Shown here in pieces: positions 1-6,958 of a stretch of DNA of 46,557 nucleotides. Within the stretch, counting starts at the first letter, position 1; every line of letters starts with the position of its first letter. The DNA lies in contig CAZEFW010000061.1 of NCBI GenBank assembly GCA_964511535.1, positions 1 to 46,557 of the forward strand, written 5' to 3'. A model generated the notes under the pieces. The model was not told the DNA's origin. It did no database searches and worked only from the letters and a program-made list of their open reading frames with translations. Origin of the DNA: CAZCFB01 sp964511535. Lineage in GTDB: Bacteria; Myxococcota_A; Polyangia; GCA-2747355; CAZCFB01. The position numbers and the translations under genes are program-made.

Positions 1-119
1 GACGCTTCGCGTCCCGGCTTCAGGCTTCAGGCTTCAGGCTTCAGGGGAGCTACTTCTCGTGAGGGACGCTTCGCGTCCCGGCTTCAGGCTTCAGGCTTCA
101 GGCTTCAGGGGAGCTACTT
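1..119. repeat. 55-bp tandem duplication (period 64) with internal heptamer repeat
   Basis: The segment 1-55 is repeated exactly at 65-119. Each copy begins with GACGCTTCGCGTCCCGG, contains about four heptamers of the CTTCAGG type, and ends in GGGGAGCTACTT, which in the second copy is the stop codon and last lysine codon of the adjacent minus-strand gene. The 9-bp linker (TCTCGTGAGG region) occurs only between the copies. The hairpin GGGACGC-TTC-GCGTCCC (63-79) lies 3' of that gene and could stop or stabilise its transcript, but there is no T run. The duplication thus copies the extreme 3' end of the gene plus its trailer. Confidence 0.85.
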
Positions 120-746
120 ATGCTTCTTCAGCAGCTTCTTGACCTGCTTGAGCTTCTTGATGGAGACGAGGCCGAAGCCGCCGAGGCCCTCGAACGCCTC
201 GTAGCGCAGGTTGTAGCGCGCCAGCAGGATGAAGCGGCGGTCCTTGGCCAGCTCTTCCTGGCTCACCGCATCAGCCAGCACCGGGTAGAGGGGGATCTTG
301 CGTGTGCCGTCTTGCATCTGGCGCACCCGCACGTTGTGGTTGATAGGCTCGTGGGCGTTGATGACCTGCAGCTTCTGGCCCGGCTTGCCGACGCTGTCGG
401 CCTTGACCGTGACCTTCTTTCCGGGGCTGATCAGGCTCGCGCCGGTCCAGGCGATGCCGCGGGCCGCGCTGGACAGCTTGAGCCGCTTGACCGCCTTGAA
501 AAGCAGGTAGGTGGCCTTGAGTTGCGCCACCTTTTTGCGCGCGCCGTCCTTGCCCTTTTGCGTGTAAGGGATGGGGATATCCACGGACCGGGTACCCGGC
601 TTCGACTTCTCCACCACGAGGACGAAGGCGGCCTGCCCGAGAGCCTGCTCCAGGGAGAGGGTTCGGAGGCCGCCGCTGGCCAGGGCCGGGTGAGGGGCGG
701 CCAGGGACATCGCCGCCAGGCTGATCATTGTCCAACCAATCTTCAT
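114..746 (-). CDS. Secreted basic protein of unknown function
   Basis: This 210-aa protein starts with a signal peptide (MKIGWTMISLAAMSLAA...ALASGG, probable cleavage after ALA near residue 24). The mature part is lysine-rich, especially the last 30 residues (SIKKLKQVKKLLKKHK). I recognise no domain; a segment near residue 30 (LEQALGQAAFVLVVEKSKPG) looks like a beta-strand-rich globular start. The ATG at 746 overlaps the TGA of the upstream RF-1-domain gene (ATGA), so the two are translationally coupled; the longer reading frame upstream is only the shadow of that gene. Periplasmic or outer-surface location is inferred from the signal peptide. Its 3' end lies in a 64-bp-period tandem duplication. 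Confidence 0.8.
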   Translation of the reverse strand: MKIGWTMISLAAMSLAAPHPALASGGLRTLSLEQALGQAAFVLVVEKSKPGTRSVDIPIPYTQKGKDGARKKVAQLKATYLLFKAVKRLKLSSAARGIAWTGASLISPGKKVTVKADSVGKPGQKLQVINAHEPINHNVRVRQMQDGTRKIPLYPVLADAVSQEELAKDRRFILLARYNLRYEAFEGLGGFGLVSIKKLKQVKKLLKKHK

Positions 747-1147
747 TCGTCCTCCCGGTCCACGCGCTTGCGGCCGCGCTTGACCTCGGCGCGGCGGCGC
801 TTGTTCTGGACGTTGCGTTTGCGCGCCGCGGCCGACGGGCGTCGGCGCCGGCGGCGCTCCTTCTCCCGGGCGCCCCGCTCGGCGGCCTCGGCCGCGTCCC
901 GGGCCTCCTGCACCCGCTGGATCAACCGCTCGCGCGCCTCGACCCGGTTCTGCAGCTGGGAGCGCTCGCTCTCCACGCGCACCTCCATGCCGCTCGGCTT
1001 GTGCACCAGCTGCACCGCGGTGGAGCTCTTGTTGGCGTGCTGTCCGCCGGGGCCGCCCGAACGCACGAACCGCTCCTCCAGCTCCTCGGGGGCGATGCCC
1101 AGCTCGGCCAGTCGCCGGTTCAACTCGTTGATGCGGCCGTCGGACAT
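743..1147 (-). CDS. RF-1-domain peptidyl-tRNA hydrolase (ribosome rescue type)
   Basis: This 134-aa protein carries the class I release-factor catalytic motif GGPGGQHANK (GGQ at about residues 34-36), followed by STAVQLVHKPSG and ERSQLQNRVEARERL, which are typical of release-factor domain 3. It has no codon-recognition domain and ends in a long Arg/Lys-rich tail (RRRRRR near residue 100, then RKRNVQNKRRRAEVKRGRKR). Family knowledge: such short GGQ proteins (ArfB, C12orf65/mtRF-R type) hydrolyse peptidyl-tRNA on stalled ribosomes, and the basic tail enters the empty mRNA channel. The internal sequence resembles an RF2-like domain more than E. coli ArfB, so I give no symbol. It is the first gene of a coupled pair with the secreted protein at 114-746. 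Confidence 0.9.
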   Translation of the reverse strand: MSDGRINELNRRLAELGIAPEELEERFVRSGGPGGQHANKSSTAVQLVHKPSGMEVRVESERSQLQNRVEARERLIQRVQEARDAAEAAERGAREKERRRRRRPSAAARKRNVQNKRRRAEVKRGRKRVDREDE

Positions 1148-1186
1148 GCTGGCGATTGTAGCCCACGTTGGTGCTATCCTGAGGCC

Positions 1187-1933
1187 ATGTTTCGCGCCTG
1201 CTTGATGGCCTGCGCCCTGTGCCTCGCGGGGTTCGCCGGGGCATGCTCCTGCGACACCTCGGTTGAGGTGGGCGTCACGGGAGACAGCAGTTCTGGAGAT
1301 GGCCAGCGGGCCGACGGTCCCGCAGACGACCAGGCGCTCCACTTCGACGCCTTCGCCAGCGACGGCAAGAAGCTGGACAAGACCGGCGCGGATACCGGCC
1401 TGCCGCTGCCGCTGCCCTCATGCCGGCGGACATGCAAGACCAGCGATGACTGCTGCGGCAAGCCTCCGTGCGACAAGGGCAAGGACGCGGTGCGGTGCCA
1501 GGCCGGGCTGTGCCAGCAGGTGGGGTGCAAGAGCGACGCGGACTGCGTGGTGGCGGGGGCCAAGGTCGGCACCTGCAAGCAGATCAAGGACATCTCTTAC
1601 GGCAAGAGCTACGGCCTGTGCGGCAAGTGGTGCACCCTGGACAGCGACTGCAGCAAGCCGGACCGGTGTGTGGCCCGGCTGCTGGCCAGCGGTGACAGCC
1701 TGTGCGGCACCGCCTGCACCAAGGACAGCGACTGCCTGGCCACCCTGGTCTGTATCGAGGGGAAGTTCTGCGGCCGCAAGGACCAGCGCCTGTGCAAGAG
1801 CGACAGCCAGTGCCCGGCCTACTCGGGGTTGCTGCGCTGCTACCTGAACCTGGGGCGCTGTTATTGCGACGGCGATACCAACTGCCAGACCGCCCTCGGC
1901 CCGCTTCGCGGGGGCACCTGGGTCTGCAGGTAA
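1187..1933 (+). CDS. Cys-rich lipoprotein
   Basis: This 248-aa protein has a lipoprotein signal peptide (MFRACLMACALCLAGFAGAC; lipobox FAGAC). A short Asp/Gly/Ala linker follows, then an array of cysteine motifs of the form C-x3-DxDC (CKTSDDC, CKSDADC, CTLDSDC, CTKDSDC, CKSDSQC). These disulfide-rich units recur in surface lipoproteins of Myxococcota; no enzyme motif is visible. It diverges from the RF-1-domain gene, whose ATG is only 39 bp away, and is followed after 16 bp by a kinase gene, so the two probably form an operon. The kinase could respond to envelope events involving this lipoprotein, but that is inference only. Confidence 0.85.
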   Translation: MFRACLMACALCLAGFAGACSCDTSVEVGVTGDSSSGDGQRADGPADDQALHFDAFASDGKKLDKTGADTGLPLPLPSCRRTCKTSDDCCGKPPCDKGKDAVRCQAGLCQQVGCKSDADCVVAGAKVGTCKQIKDISYGKSYGLCGKWCTLDSDCSKPDRCVARLLASGDSLCGTACTKDSDCLATLVCIEGKFCGRKDQRLCKSDSQCPAYSGLLRCYLNLGRCYCDGDTNCQTALGPLRGGTWVCR

Positions 1934-1949
1934 CGTAGGGGGGAGAACC

Positions 1950-2771
1950 ATGCGGCCGCCAGAGCTTGAGGACGCGCGATACCGCCTGACCGAGCTGGTG
2001 GGGCACGGGGCGGTGGCCAAGGTGTGGAAGGCGGTGGACCACGAGTCCGGCGATGTCGTGGCGGTCAAGGTGGTCAACGCCTCGGCCATGAACCGCAAGA
2101 ACGTGCTGCGCTTCGTGCAGGAGATCGAGATCCTGACCGACCTGGACCACCCCAACATCGTCCAGGTGTTCGGCGCGGGGCTGTGCGCTGACGGGGATCG
2201 GCCCTACGTGGTCATGGAGTATGTGCAGGGGGTCAACCTGCGCACGCGCATGAGCATGGCCGCCAACTTTCACGTGCCCTATGTGGTCAAGGTGGTGTGC
2301 CAGGTGTGCGCCGCGCTGGAGCACGCCCACGGCTGGGGGGTGGTGCACCGGGACCTGAAGCCGGAGAATGTCATGGTGGTCTCCGGTGAGGACCCGCACT
2401 GCAAGATCCTGGACTTCGGCATGGCCAAGATCCTGCGCACCGGGGCGCCGAACATGACCACCAAGCAGGGGATCTTCGGCACGCCGCTGTACATGGCGCC
2501 CGAGCGCGCCCGGGGCAAGACCGTGACCCCGGTGACCGACGTCTACTCCGTGGGCCTGATGGCCTACGAGATGCTGGCCGGCCGGCGCGCCTTCGAGGCC
2601 GACTCGTCCTACGACATCATGATGGGGCATGTCTATAACCCGGTGCCCCCGCTGCCCGAGCGGTTCAGCGCCTTCTGGCCCGCGGTGAGCGCCGCCCTGG
2701 AGAAGGAACCCCGCGACCGCCCCGACGCCCCCACCTTCGCCCGCCTCTTCGTAGAAGCCGCCAGCGAATAG
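1950..2771 (+). CDS. Stand-alone serine/threonine protein kinase
   Basis: This 273-aa protein is a bare Hanks-type kinase domain. Visible motifs are VAVK (Lys40), HRDLKPEN (catalytic Asp135, Asn140), DFG (Asp155), GTPLYMAPE (residues 177-186) and a C-lobe DVYSVGLMAYEML. The glycine loop reads VGHGAVAKVW, so the third glycine of GxGxxG is replaced by alanine; the other catalytic residues are intact and the enzyme should be active. There is no transmembrane segment or sensor domain, which makes it a soluble cytoplasmic kinase. A strong purine-rich RBS (GGGGGGAG) precedes the ATG, 16 bp after the lipoprotein stop. Substrates are unknown; an FHA-domain regulator is encoded elsewhere in the window. 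Confidence 0.93.
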   Translation: MRPPELEDARYRLTELVGHGAVAKVWKAVDHESGDVVAVKVVNASAMNRKNVLRFVQEIEILTDLDHPNIVQVFGAGLCADGDRPYVVMEYVQGVNLRTRMSMAANFHVPYVVKVVCQVCAALEHAHGWGVVHRDLKPENVMVVSGEDPHCKILDFGMAKILRTGAPNMTTKQGIFGTPLYMAPERARGKTVTPVTDVYSVGLMAYEMLAGRRAFEADSSYDIMMGHVYNPVPPLPERFSAFWPAVSAALEKEPRDRPDAPTFARLFVEAASE

Positions 2772-2831
2772 CAAATCGAAGAGGGGACGCTTTTCAGACG
2801 TCAAGAAGCGTGGATAGCGGTCTGGAATCAA

Positions 2832-3971
2832 TCATCCATTTTGTAGGAGGCGGCTCAGCGCCTGGCGCACCTCGGCCAGCGCGGCGTCCACCTCCGGCTC
2901 GGTGGAGAAGCGCCCCACCGACATGCGCACCGTGCCCACCGCCCGCTCCTGGGACACGCCCATGGCCGTCAGCACGGCCGAGACGCTGACCCCGTCAGCG
3001 TGACAGGCCGCCCCTGCCGAGGCGGCGACGCCCGGCATGGCCGCCAGCAGGTCGGTGGCCCTCAGCCCGACGAAGGCCGCGCTGCAGGTGTTGGGAAGCC
3101 GCTGCTGCCGGTGGCCGTTGATCTCGAGCGCCGGGTAGGCTGCCGCGAGCCCGGCCTCGAGCCGGTCGCGCAGGGCGGCCAGCCGGGGCAGCTCGTCAGC
3201 CAGCTCCTCGCCGGCCAGCTCGCACGCTCTGCCCAGGCCCACCACCAGCAGCAGGCTCTCGGTCCCGGCGCGGCGGCCCTGCTCGTGGTCGGCGCCGTGG
3301 ATCAGCGGCACCAGCTCCACGCCGCTGCGGATGTACAGCGCGCCCACGCCCTTGGGGGCGTACAGCTTGTGGCCCGCCACCGAGAGCAGGTCCACGCCCA
3401 GGTCCCTCGCCACCACCGGCACCTTGCCCACGCTCTGGGCGCAGTCGCAGTGCACCAGCGCGCCGCGCCGGTGCGCCGCCTCGGCGATGTCGGCCACCGG
3501 CTGCAGGGTGCCCACCTCGTTGTTGGCGTGCATCACCGACACCAGCGCCGTTCGGTCCGTCAGGGCGCGCTCGACCGCGGCCGGGTCCACCTGACCCTGG
3601 CTGTCCACCGGCACGGTCGTGACCTCGAACCCCTGGCCGGCCAGGTGGCGGTACACCTCGGACACCGCCGGATGCTCCACCGCCGAGGTGATCAGGTGGT
3701 TCCGCCCCTCTCCGGCGCCCCACGCCGCGCCCTTGATGGCGTGGTTGTTCGCCTCGGAGCCGCCGCTGGTGAAGACCACCTCGTCAGGGGCGCAGCCGAG
3801 CAGCCCCGCCACCTGACTCCGGGCCAGGTCCACTGCCCGCCGGGCGGCCTCGCCCGCCGGGTGGCTGGACGACGGGTTGCCGAACTGCTCGGTCAAAAAG
3901 GGCATCATCACGTCTGCCACCCGCGGGTCGATGGGCGTGGTGGCGTTGTAGTCCAGGTAGATCGGGGTCAT
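2832..3971 (-). CDS. Cysteine desulfurase (NifS/IscS family)
   Basis: This 379-aa PLP enzyme of aminotransferase class V begins MTPIYLDYNATTPIDP. It shows TSGGSEANNHAIKG (phosphate-binding loop), SAVEHPAV (PLP-stacking His), HANNEVGTLQP, VHCDCAQSVGKV (Asp/Gln contacts), AGHKLYAPKG with the Schiff-base Lys at about residue 202, and the persulfide-forming Cys at about residue 323 in SAGAACHADG. It converts cysteine to alanine and supplies sulfur for Fe-S clusters or tRNA thiolation. No iscU, iscR, sufE or mnmA gene is next to it, so the pathway cannot be assigned. It is convergent with the kinase gene, with 60 bp between them. Confidence 0.96.
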   Translation of the reverse strand: MTPIYLDYNATTPIDPRVADVMMPFLTEQFGNPSSSHPAGEAARRAVDLARSQVAGLLGCAPDEVVFTSGGSEANNHAIKGAAWGAGEGRNHLITSAVEHPAVSEVYRHLAGQGFEVTTVPVDSQGQVDPAAVERALTDRTALVSVMHANNEVGTLQPVADIAEAAHRRGALVHCDCAQSVGKVPVVARDLGVDLLSVAGHKLYAPKGVGALYIRSGVELVPLIHGADHEQGRRAGTESLLLVVGLGRACELAGEELADELPRLAALRDRLEAGLAAAYPALEINGHRQQRLPNTCSAAFVGLRATDLLAAMPGVAASAGAACHADGVSVSAVLTAMGVSQERAVGTVRMSVGRFSTEPEVDAALAEVRQALSRLLQNG

Positions 3972-4096
3972 GGTCTCGCGGCCTCTCTGGGGTCCTGGGA
4001 TGGTCGATCATCGCAGCTTTATCAGGCCGCGCCTGCGCGCGCACGCAACATCTATCGCCTCCTGCCGATAACCCCCCAAACAACAGGAGGCCAACC
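3972..4096. other. Divergent intergenic region, no recognised site
   Basis: These 125 bp separate the cysteine desulfurase start from the 147-aa gene on the plus strand. A clear RBS (ACAGGAGG) serves the plus-strand gene. I see no convincing sigma70 or sigma54 promoter. Confidence 0.5.
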
Positions 4097-4540
4097 ATGG
4101 CGAAGAAGAAAAGAAAGGGCAGGGTTTATGTCATCGGCGTCGATGCCACCACCGGCGCGTGCTCCGCGGTGGCCGTCTCGGCGCAGGCCGGCATGCGCTA
4201 CATCGATCTGCACCGGCTGATCCCGCAGGACCTCGAGTCCTGGGACGAGCAGCGGGTGCGCGACCTGGCGGCCGGCTGCCGCCCCCGCGCCAGCCGCCGC
4301 CGCTGGGAGCGGGCGCTGGTGCTGCTGGCGCATCACCGCAGCCGCCTGGCCTGCGAGCTGCTGCAGGAGCTCGCGCCGCGGGTTCCCCGCAAGCTGCGCG
4401 AGCTGCACGCCATGGCCCTCGGCGAGAGCCACAGCTGGTTCGGCGAGAGCTACGAGCAGGGGGCAGGTGGGGAGCCCGGCGAGCTGGTGCCGGGGCGCTT
4501 CGTTTCGGGGGCTGGCGAGCAGGGCGTGGGCCCAAACTGA
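4097..4540 (+). CDS. Small basic protein of unknown function
   Basis: This 147-aa protein begins MAKKKRKGRVYVIGVDATTGACSAVAVS. The first 60 residues resemble a beta-strand-rich start with a DATTG turn. A helical, Arg-rich middle (RRRWERALVLLAHHRSRLACELLQELAPRVPRKLRELHAMAL) looks like a short helical hairpin. The C-terminus is glycine-rich and low complexity. There is no signal peptide or membrane segment, so it is probably cytoplasmic. The start is fixed by an ideal RBS, GGAGG 7 nt upstream of ATG. The next gene begins 16 bp downstream, so co-transcription is possible. I do not recognise a family. Confidence 0.7.
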   Translation: MAKKKRKGRVYVIGVDATTGACSAVAVSAQAGMRYIDLHRLIPQDLESWDEQRVRDLAAGCRPRASRRRWERALVLLAHHRSRLACELLQELAPRVPRKLRELHAMALGESHSWFGESYEQGAGGEPGELVPGRFVSGAGEQGVGPN

Positions 4541-4556
4541 GGTGTAAACTGTTGGA

Positions 4557-6452
4557 ATGCGAACGCGTGCGACGGAGCTGCTCCTGGTGGTCGGTCTGGC
4601 CCTGGTGACAGGCGCTTGCTCGGAGGCGGTGATCAAGGGGCCTGCTCCGGACGGGGCCACGGACGGGCCGCGCGGCCAGGACGCGGCCACGGACCTGGCC
4701 GGGCCTGATCTCCAGGGCCAACAGGACGGGCCCGCGGCCGATAAAAAGAGCGCGCTCGACCTCAAGAAGAAGGTGGACGTCAAGGTCCCGCCGCCGGACA
4801 TCAAGGCGCCACCCGACATCAAGCAGCCACCCGACATCAAGGCGCCGCCCGACATCAAGGCGCCGCCCGATATCAAACCCCCGCCGGACATCAAACCCCC
4901 GCCAGACCAGGCCCCGGCGTGCAAGCACATGTGCCCGCAGGCCGGCGCCAAGATCTGCAGCGGCAACAGCGTGATGACCTGCGGTCAGTACGACAGCGAC
5001 CCGTGCCTGGAGTGGAGCGCTTCCGCGGCGTGCCCGGCCGCCTCCACCGCCTGCGCTGGCGGCACCATCACACGCACCGATCACCGTTGCCTGGCCGGCA
5101 AGTGCGTGCCGCGCAAGGGCAGCGGCCCCTGTCCTTACGGCTGCGCCGGCGCCCAGTGCAAGGGTCCCCCCTCGGGCACCGGCGGCGTGATGAACTTCCT
5201 CTGGCGCTGGTACTACGCCGCGGGCAGCGACCACCTGACCACCTGGAACATCGCCGAGAAGCCTTCCGGCTATGCCTTCGAGGGGGCCAACGCCTACGTG
5301 CCGGCCAAGGCCGCGGCAGGACGTCACACCCTCTACCGCCACTGGCAGCTCTCCACCGGAGACCACATGTCCTCCACCAGCTCCACCGAGGGAGCGTCAA
5401 GCGGCTACAAGCTGGAGGGGAACCAGGGCTTCCCCTGGAGCGCCAAGCACCTCGGCATGCACGAGCTGCGCCGCTGGTACAGCGCCTCGGCCGCCGACCA
5501 CGTGGTGGCGTTCCGCGGCGAGACCCCCAAGCCCAACTTCAAAAAGGAGATCGCCCTCGGCTTCGGCTACCCGCGCTGGGCCAACACCCTGCACCAGCCC
5601 CTGAGCGCCAGCGGCGGCGGCGTGAAGGTCACCGCCAACCTGGTGGCCGGCGGGAGCATCTGGGAGCTGACCTGGGGCGGCCAGCAGCTGATCAACGACT
5701 ACGACTTCGGCCGCCAGGTGCAGGTGGCGTTCAACCTGACCAACAAGGCCGAGGTGGACAACCCCACCGAGGCCGGCTCCATGTACGCCACCCCGACCCA
5801 GGGCAAGGCTGGATACCGCCAGGGGTCGCCGCTGATCTTGTCCTCGGCCGTCGGCAACAAGCTGCGCACCGCCAGCCGGCCGCTGCAGTGGAACCCCGAC
5901 CTGCACGGCGGTGGCAAGGCGAACCCGGTGGTGTGGGATGGCTTCATCGGCAAGGAGCTGGAGCTCGGCTTCGCTGGCATGCAGGGGGTGGTGCGCTGGA
6001 CCACGGTGGTGCACTTCCCCACGGCGCCCAAGTACCTGGACGCCGAGGTGGTCACCGCTTACCTGCAGGGCAAGTACGACACCTACCTGGCCTACAACAC
6101 GGTCACCAAGAAGCTGCTCGACATGGGGGCCAAGGTGCCCCAGGGCAAGTGCCTCGACCCGTCGCTGGACACCGCCCTGCGTCCCCCCGCTGGCGGGGTG
6201 ATCATCAGCAACAAGGCCAAGACCCACGCCCTGGGCGTCTACCGCTCCATCGGCCAGAAGAACTACGGGCTGTGCCGCTTCACGTCGGGCGCCGCGGGGC
6301 AGTACGGCTTCTCCACCACCAAGTGGAACCTGCTGGAGCGCCACACCAGCGGCGTGGCCGCCGGGACCCACGTGTGGACCGCCTACCTGGTGGTGGGCAC
6401 GGTCAGCGGCTGCGTCAAGGCCATGGACGACCTGTACGCCAAGGGGTACTGA
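4557..6452 (+). CDS. Lipoprotein with PPDIK repeats and DUF5648-like repeats
   Basis: This 631-aa protein has a lipobox (VTGAC at about residue 21). It continues with a linker rich in Asp/Gly/Ala, a tandem hexapeptide run of PPDIKA/PPDIKP (six to seven copies, 18-bp period, about 4789-4905) and a Cys-rich segment (CPQAGAKIC to CKGPP). Three repeats of about 45 aa follow, of the form RWYYAAGSDHLTT...GYAFEGANAYV and YRHWQLSTGDHMSST...GYKLEGNQGF. They resemble the DUF5648 repeat of secreted proteins (family recognition by pattern, moderate certainty). The C-terminal 270 residues (GGSIWELTWGGQQLINDYDFGRQ...) look beta-rich and could be a sugar-binding or mutarotase-like fold; this is a guess. It is probably surface-exposed and attached by lipid. 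Confidence 0.8.
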   Translation: MRTRATELLLVVGLALVTGACSEAVIKGPAPDGATDGPRGQDAATDLAGPDLQGQQDGPAADKKSALDLKKKVDVKVPPPDIKAPPDIKQPPDIKAPPDIKAPPDIKPPPDIKPPPDQAPACKHMCPQAGAKICSGNSVMTCGQYDSDPCLEWSASAACPAASTACAGGTITRTDHRCLAGKCVPRKGSGPCPYGCAGAQCKGPPSGTGGVMNFLWRWYYAAGSDHLTTWNIAEKPSGYAFEGANAYVPAKAAAGRHTLYRHWQLSTGDHMSSTSSTEGASSGYKLEGNQGFPWSAKHLGMHELRRWYSASAADHVVAFRGETPKPNFKKEIALGFGYPRWANTLHQPLSASGGGVKVTANLVAGGSIWELTWGGQQLINDYDFGRQVQVAFNLTNKAEVDNPTEAGSMYATPTQGKAGYRQGSPLILSSAVGNKLRTASRPLQWNPDLHGGGKANPVVWDGFIGKELELGFAGMQGVVRWTTVVHFPTAPKYLDAEVVTAYLQGKYDTYLAYNTVTKKLLDMGAKVPQGKCLDPSLDTALRPPAGGVIISNKAKTHALGVYRSIGQKNYGLCRFTSGAAGQYGFSTTKWNLLERHTSGVAAGTHVWTAYLVVGTVSGCVKAMDDLYAKGY

Positions 6453-6462
6453 GCCGCGCCGG

Positions 6463-6861
6463 TCAGCGCGAGAAGATCAGCTTGATGCCAGGCGGGATGC
6501 CCGCCTCGATGGCCACCGCCTGAAACTCGAGGTCCTTGAAGTTGACCGCCTCGCGGATCTGGCTGCTCTTGGACAGCGCCATCAGCAGCGGCTTGAGCAG
6601 CTTCTTGTCGGGGTGCTCGGCGATGACCCGGTCCACCTTGTCCTGGTCCAGCGGCTCCTGCTGCTGGAAGTGGGGCACCAGCTTGGGCGCCGGGGCGAGC
6701 GACACGTCCAGCTTGATCACGCGCCAACCCGCCTCCTCCACCAGGGGCATGGCCTCGCTCAGATCGTTGATCTGCTCCTGGAGCTTCTCGATGCTGCGCT
6801 CCTTGAGCACCTCCATCCCGTCGGCGATCTTTTCCTTGGCCGCTTTGAACTTGTCCAGCAT
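6463..6861 (-). CDS. Conserved-looking small cytoplasmic protein, unknown function
   Basis: This 132-aa protein has no signal peptide. Its first 35 residues (MLDKFKAAKEKIADGMEVLKERSIEKLQEQINDL) form a probable amphipathic or coiled-coil helix. An alpha/beta part follows, with VIKLDVSLAPAPKLVPHF and a lysine-rich helix (DKKLLKPLLMALSKSSQ), and it ends FQAVAIEAGIPPGIKLIFSR. I do not recognise a family. It is convergent with the DUF5648-like lipoprotein (10 bp apart) and divergent from the activase gene (97 bp apart). The RBS is weak. Confidence 0.75.
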   Translation of the reverse strand: MLDKFKAAKEKIADGMEVLKERSIEKLQEQINDLSEAMPLVEEAGWRVIKLDVSLAPAPKLVPHFQQQEPLDQDKVDRVIAEHPDKKLLKPLLMALSKSSQIREAVNFKDLEFQAVAIEAGIPPGIKLIFSR

Positions 6862-6958
6862 CCCTGATTCCTCCCGCGCCGCGTGTGATGATCTCAGCTT
6901 CCATGCAATCGTCCGTGAGTGCAGTACTCTTGGTCAAGGAGAGACAGGAGCTGTGACC

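Noticed and set aside
2772..2831. Hairpin ACGCTT/AAGCGT as terminator between kinase and cysteine desulfurase genes
   Set aside because: Only 6 bp with a 13-nt loop and no T run; too weak.
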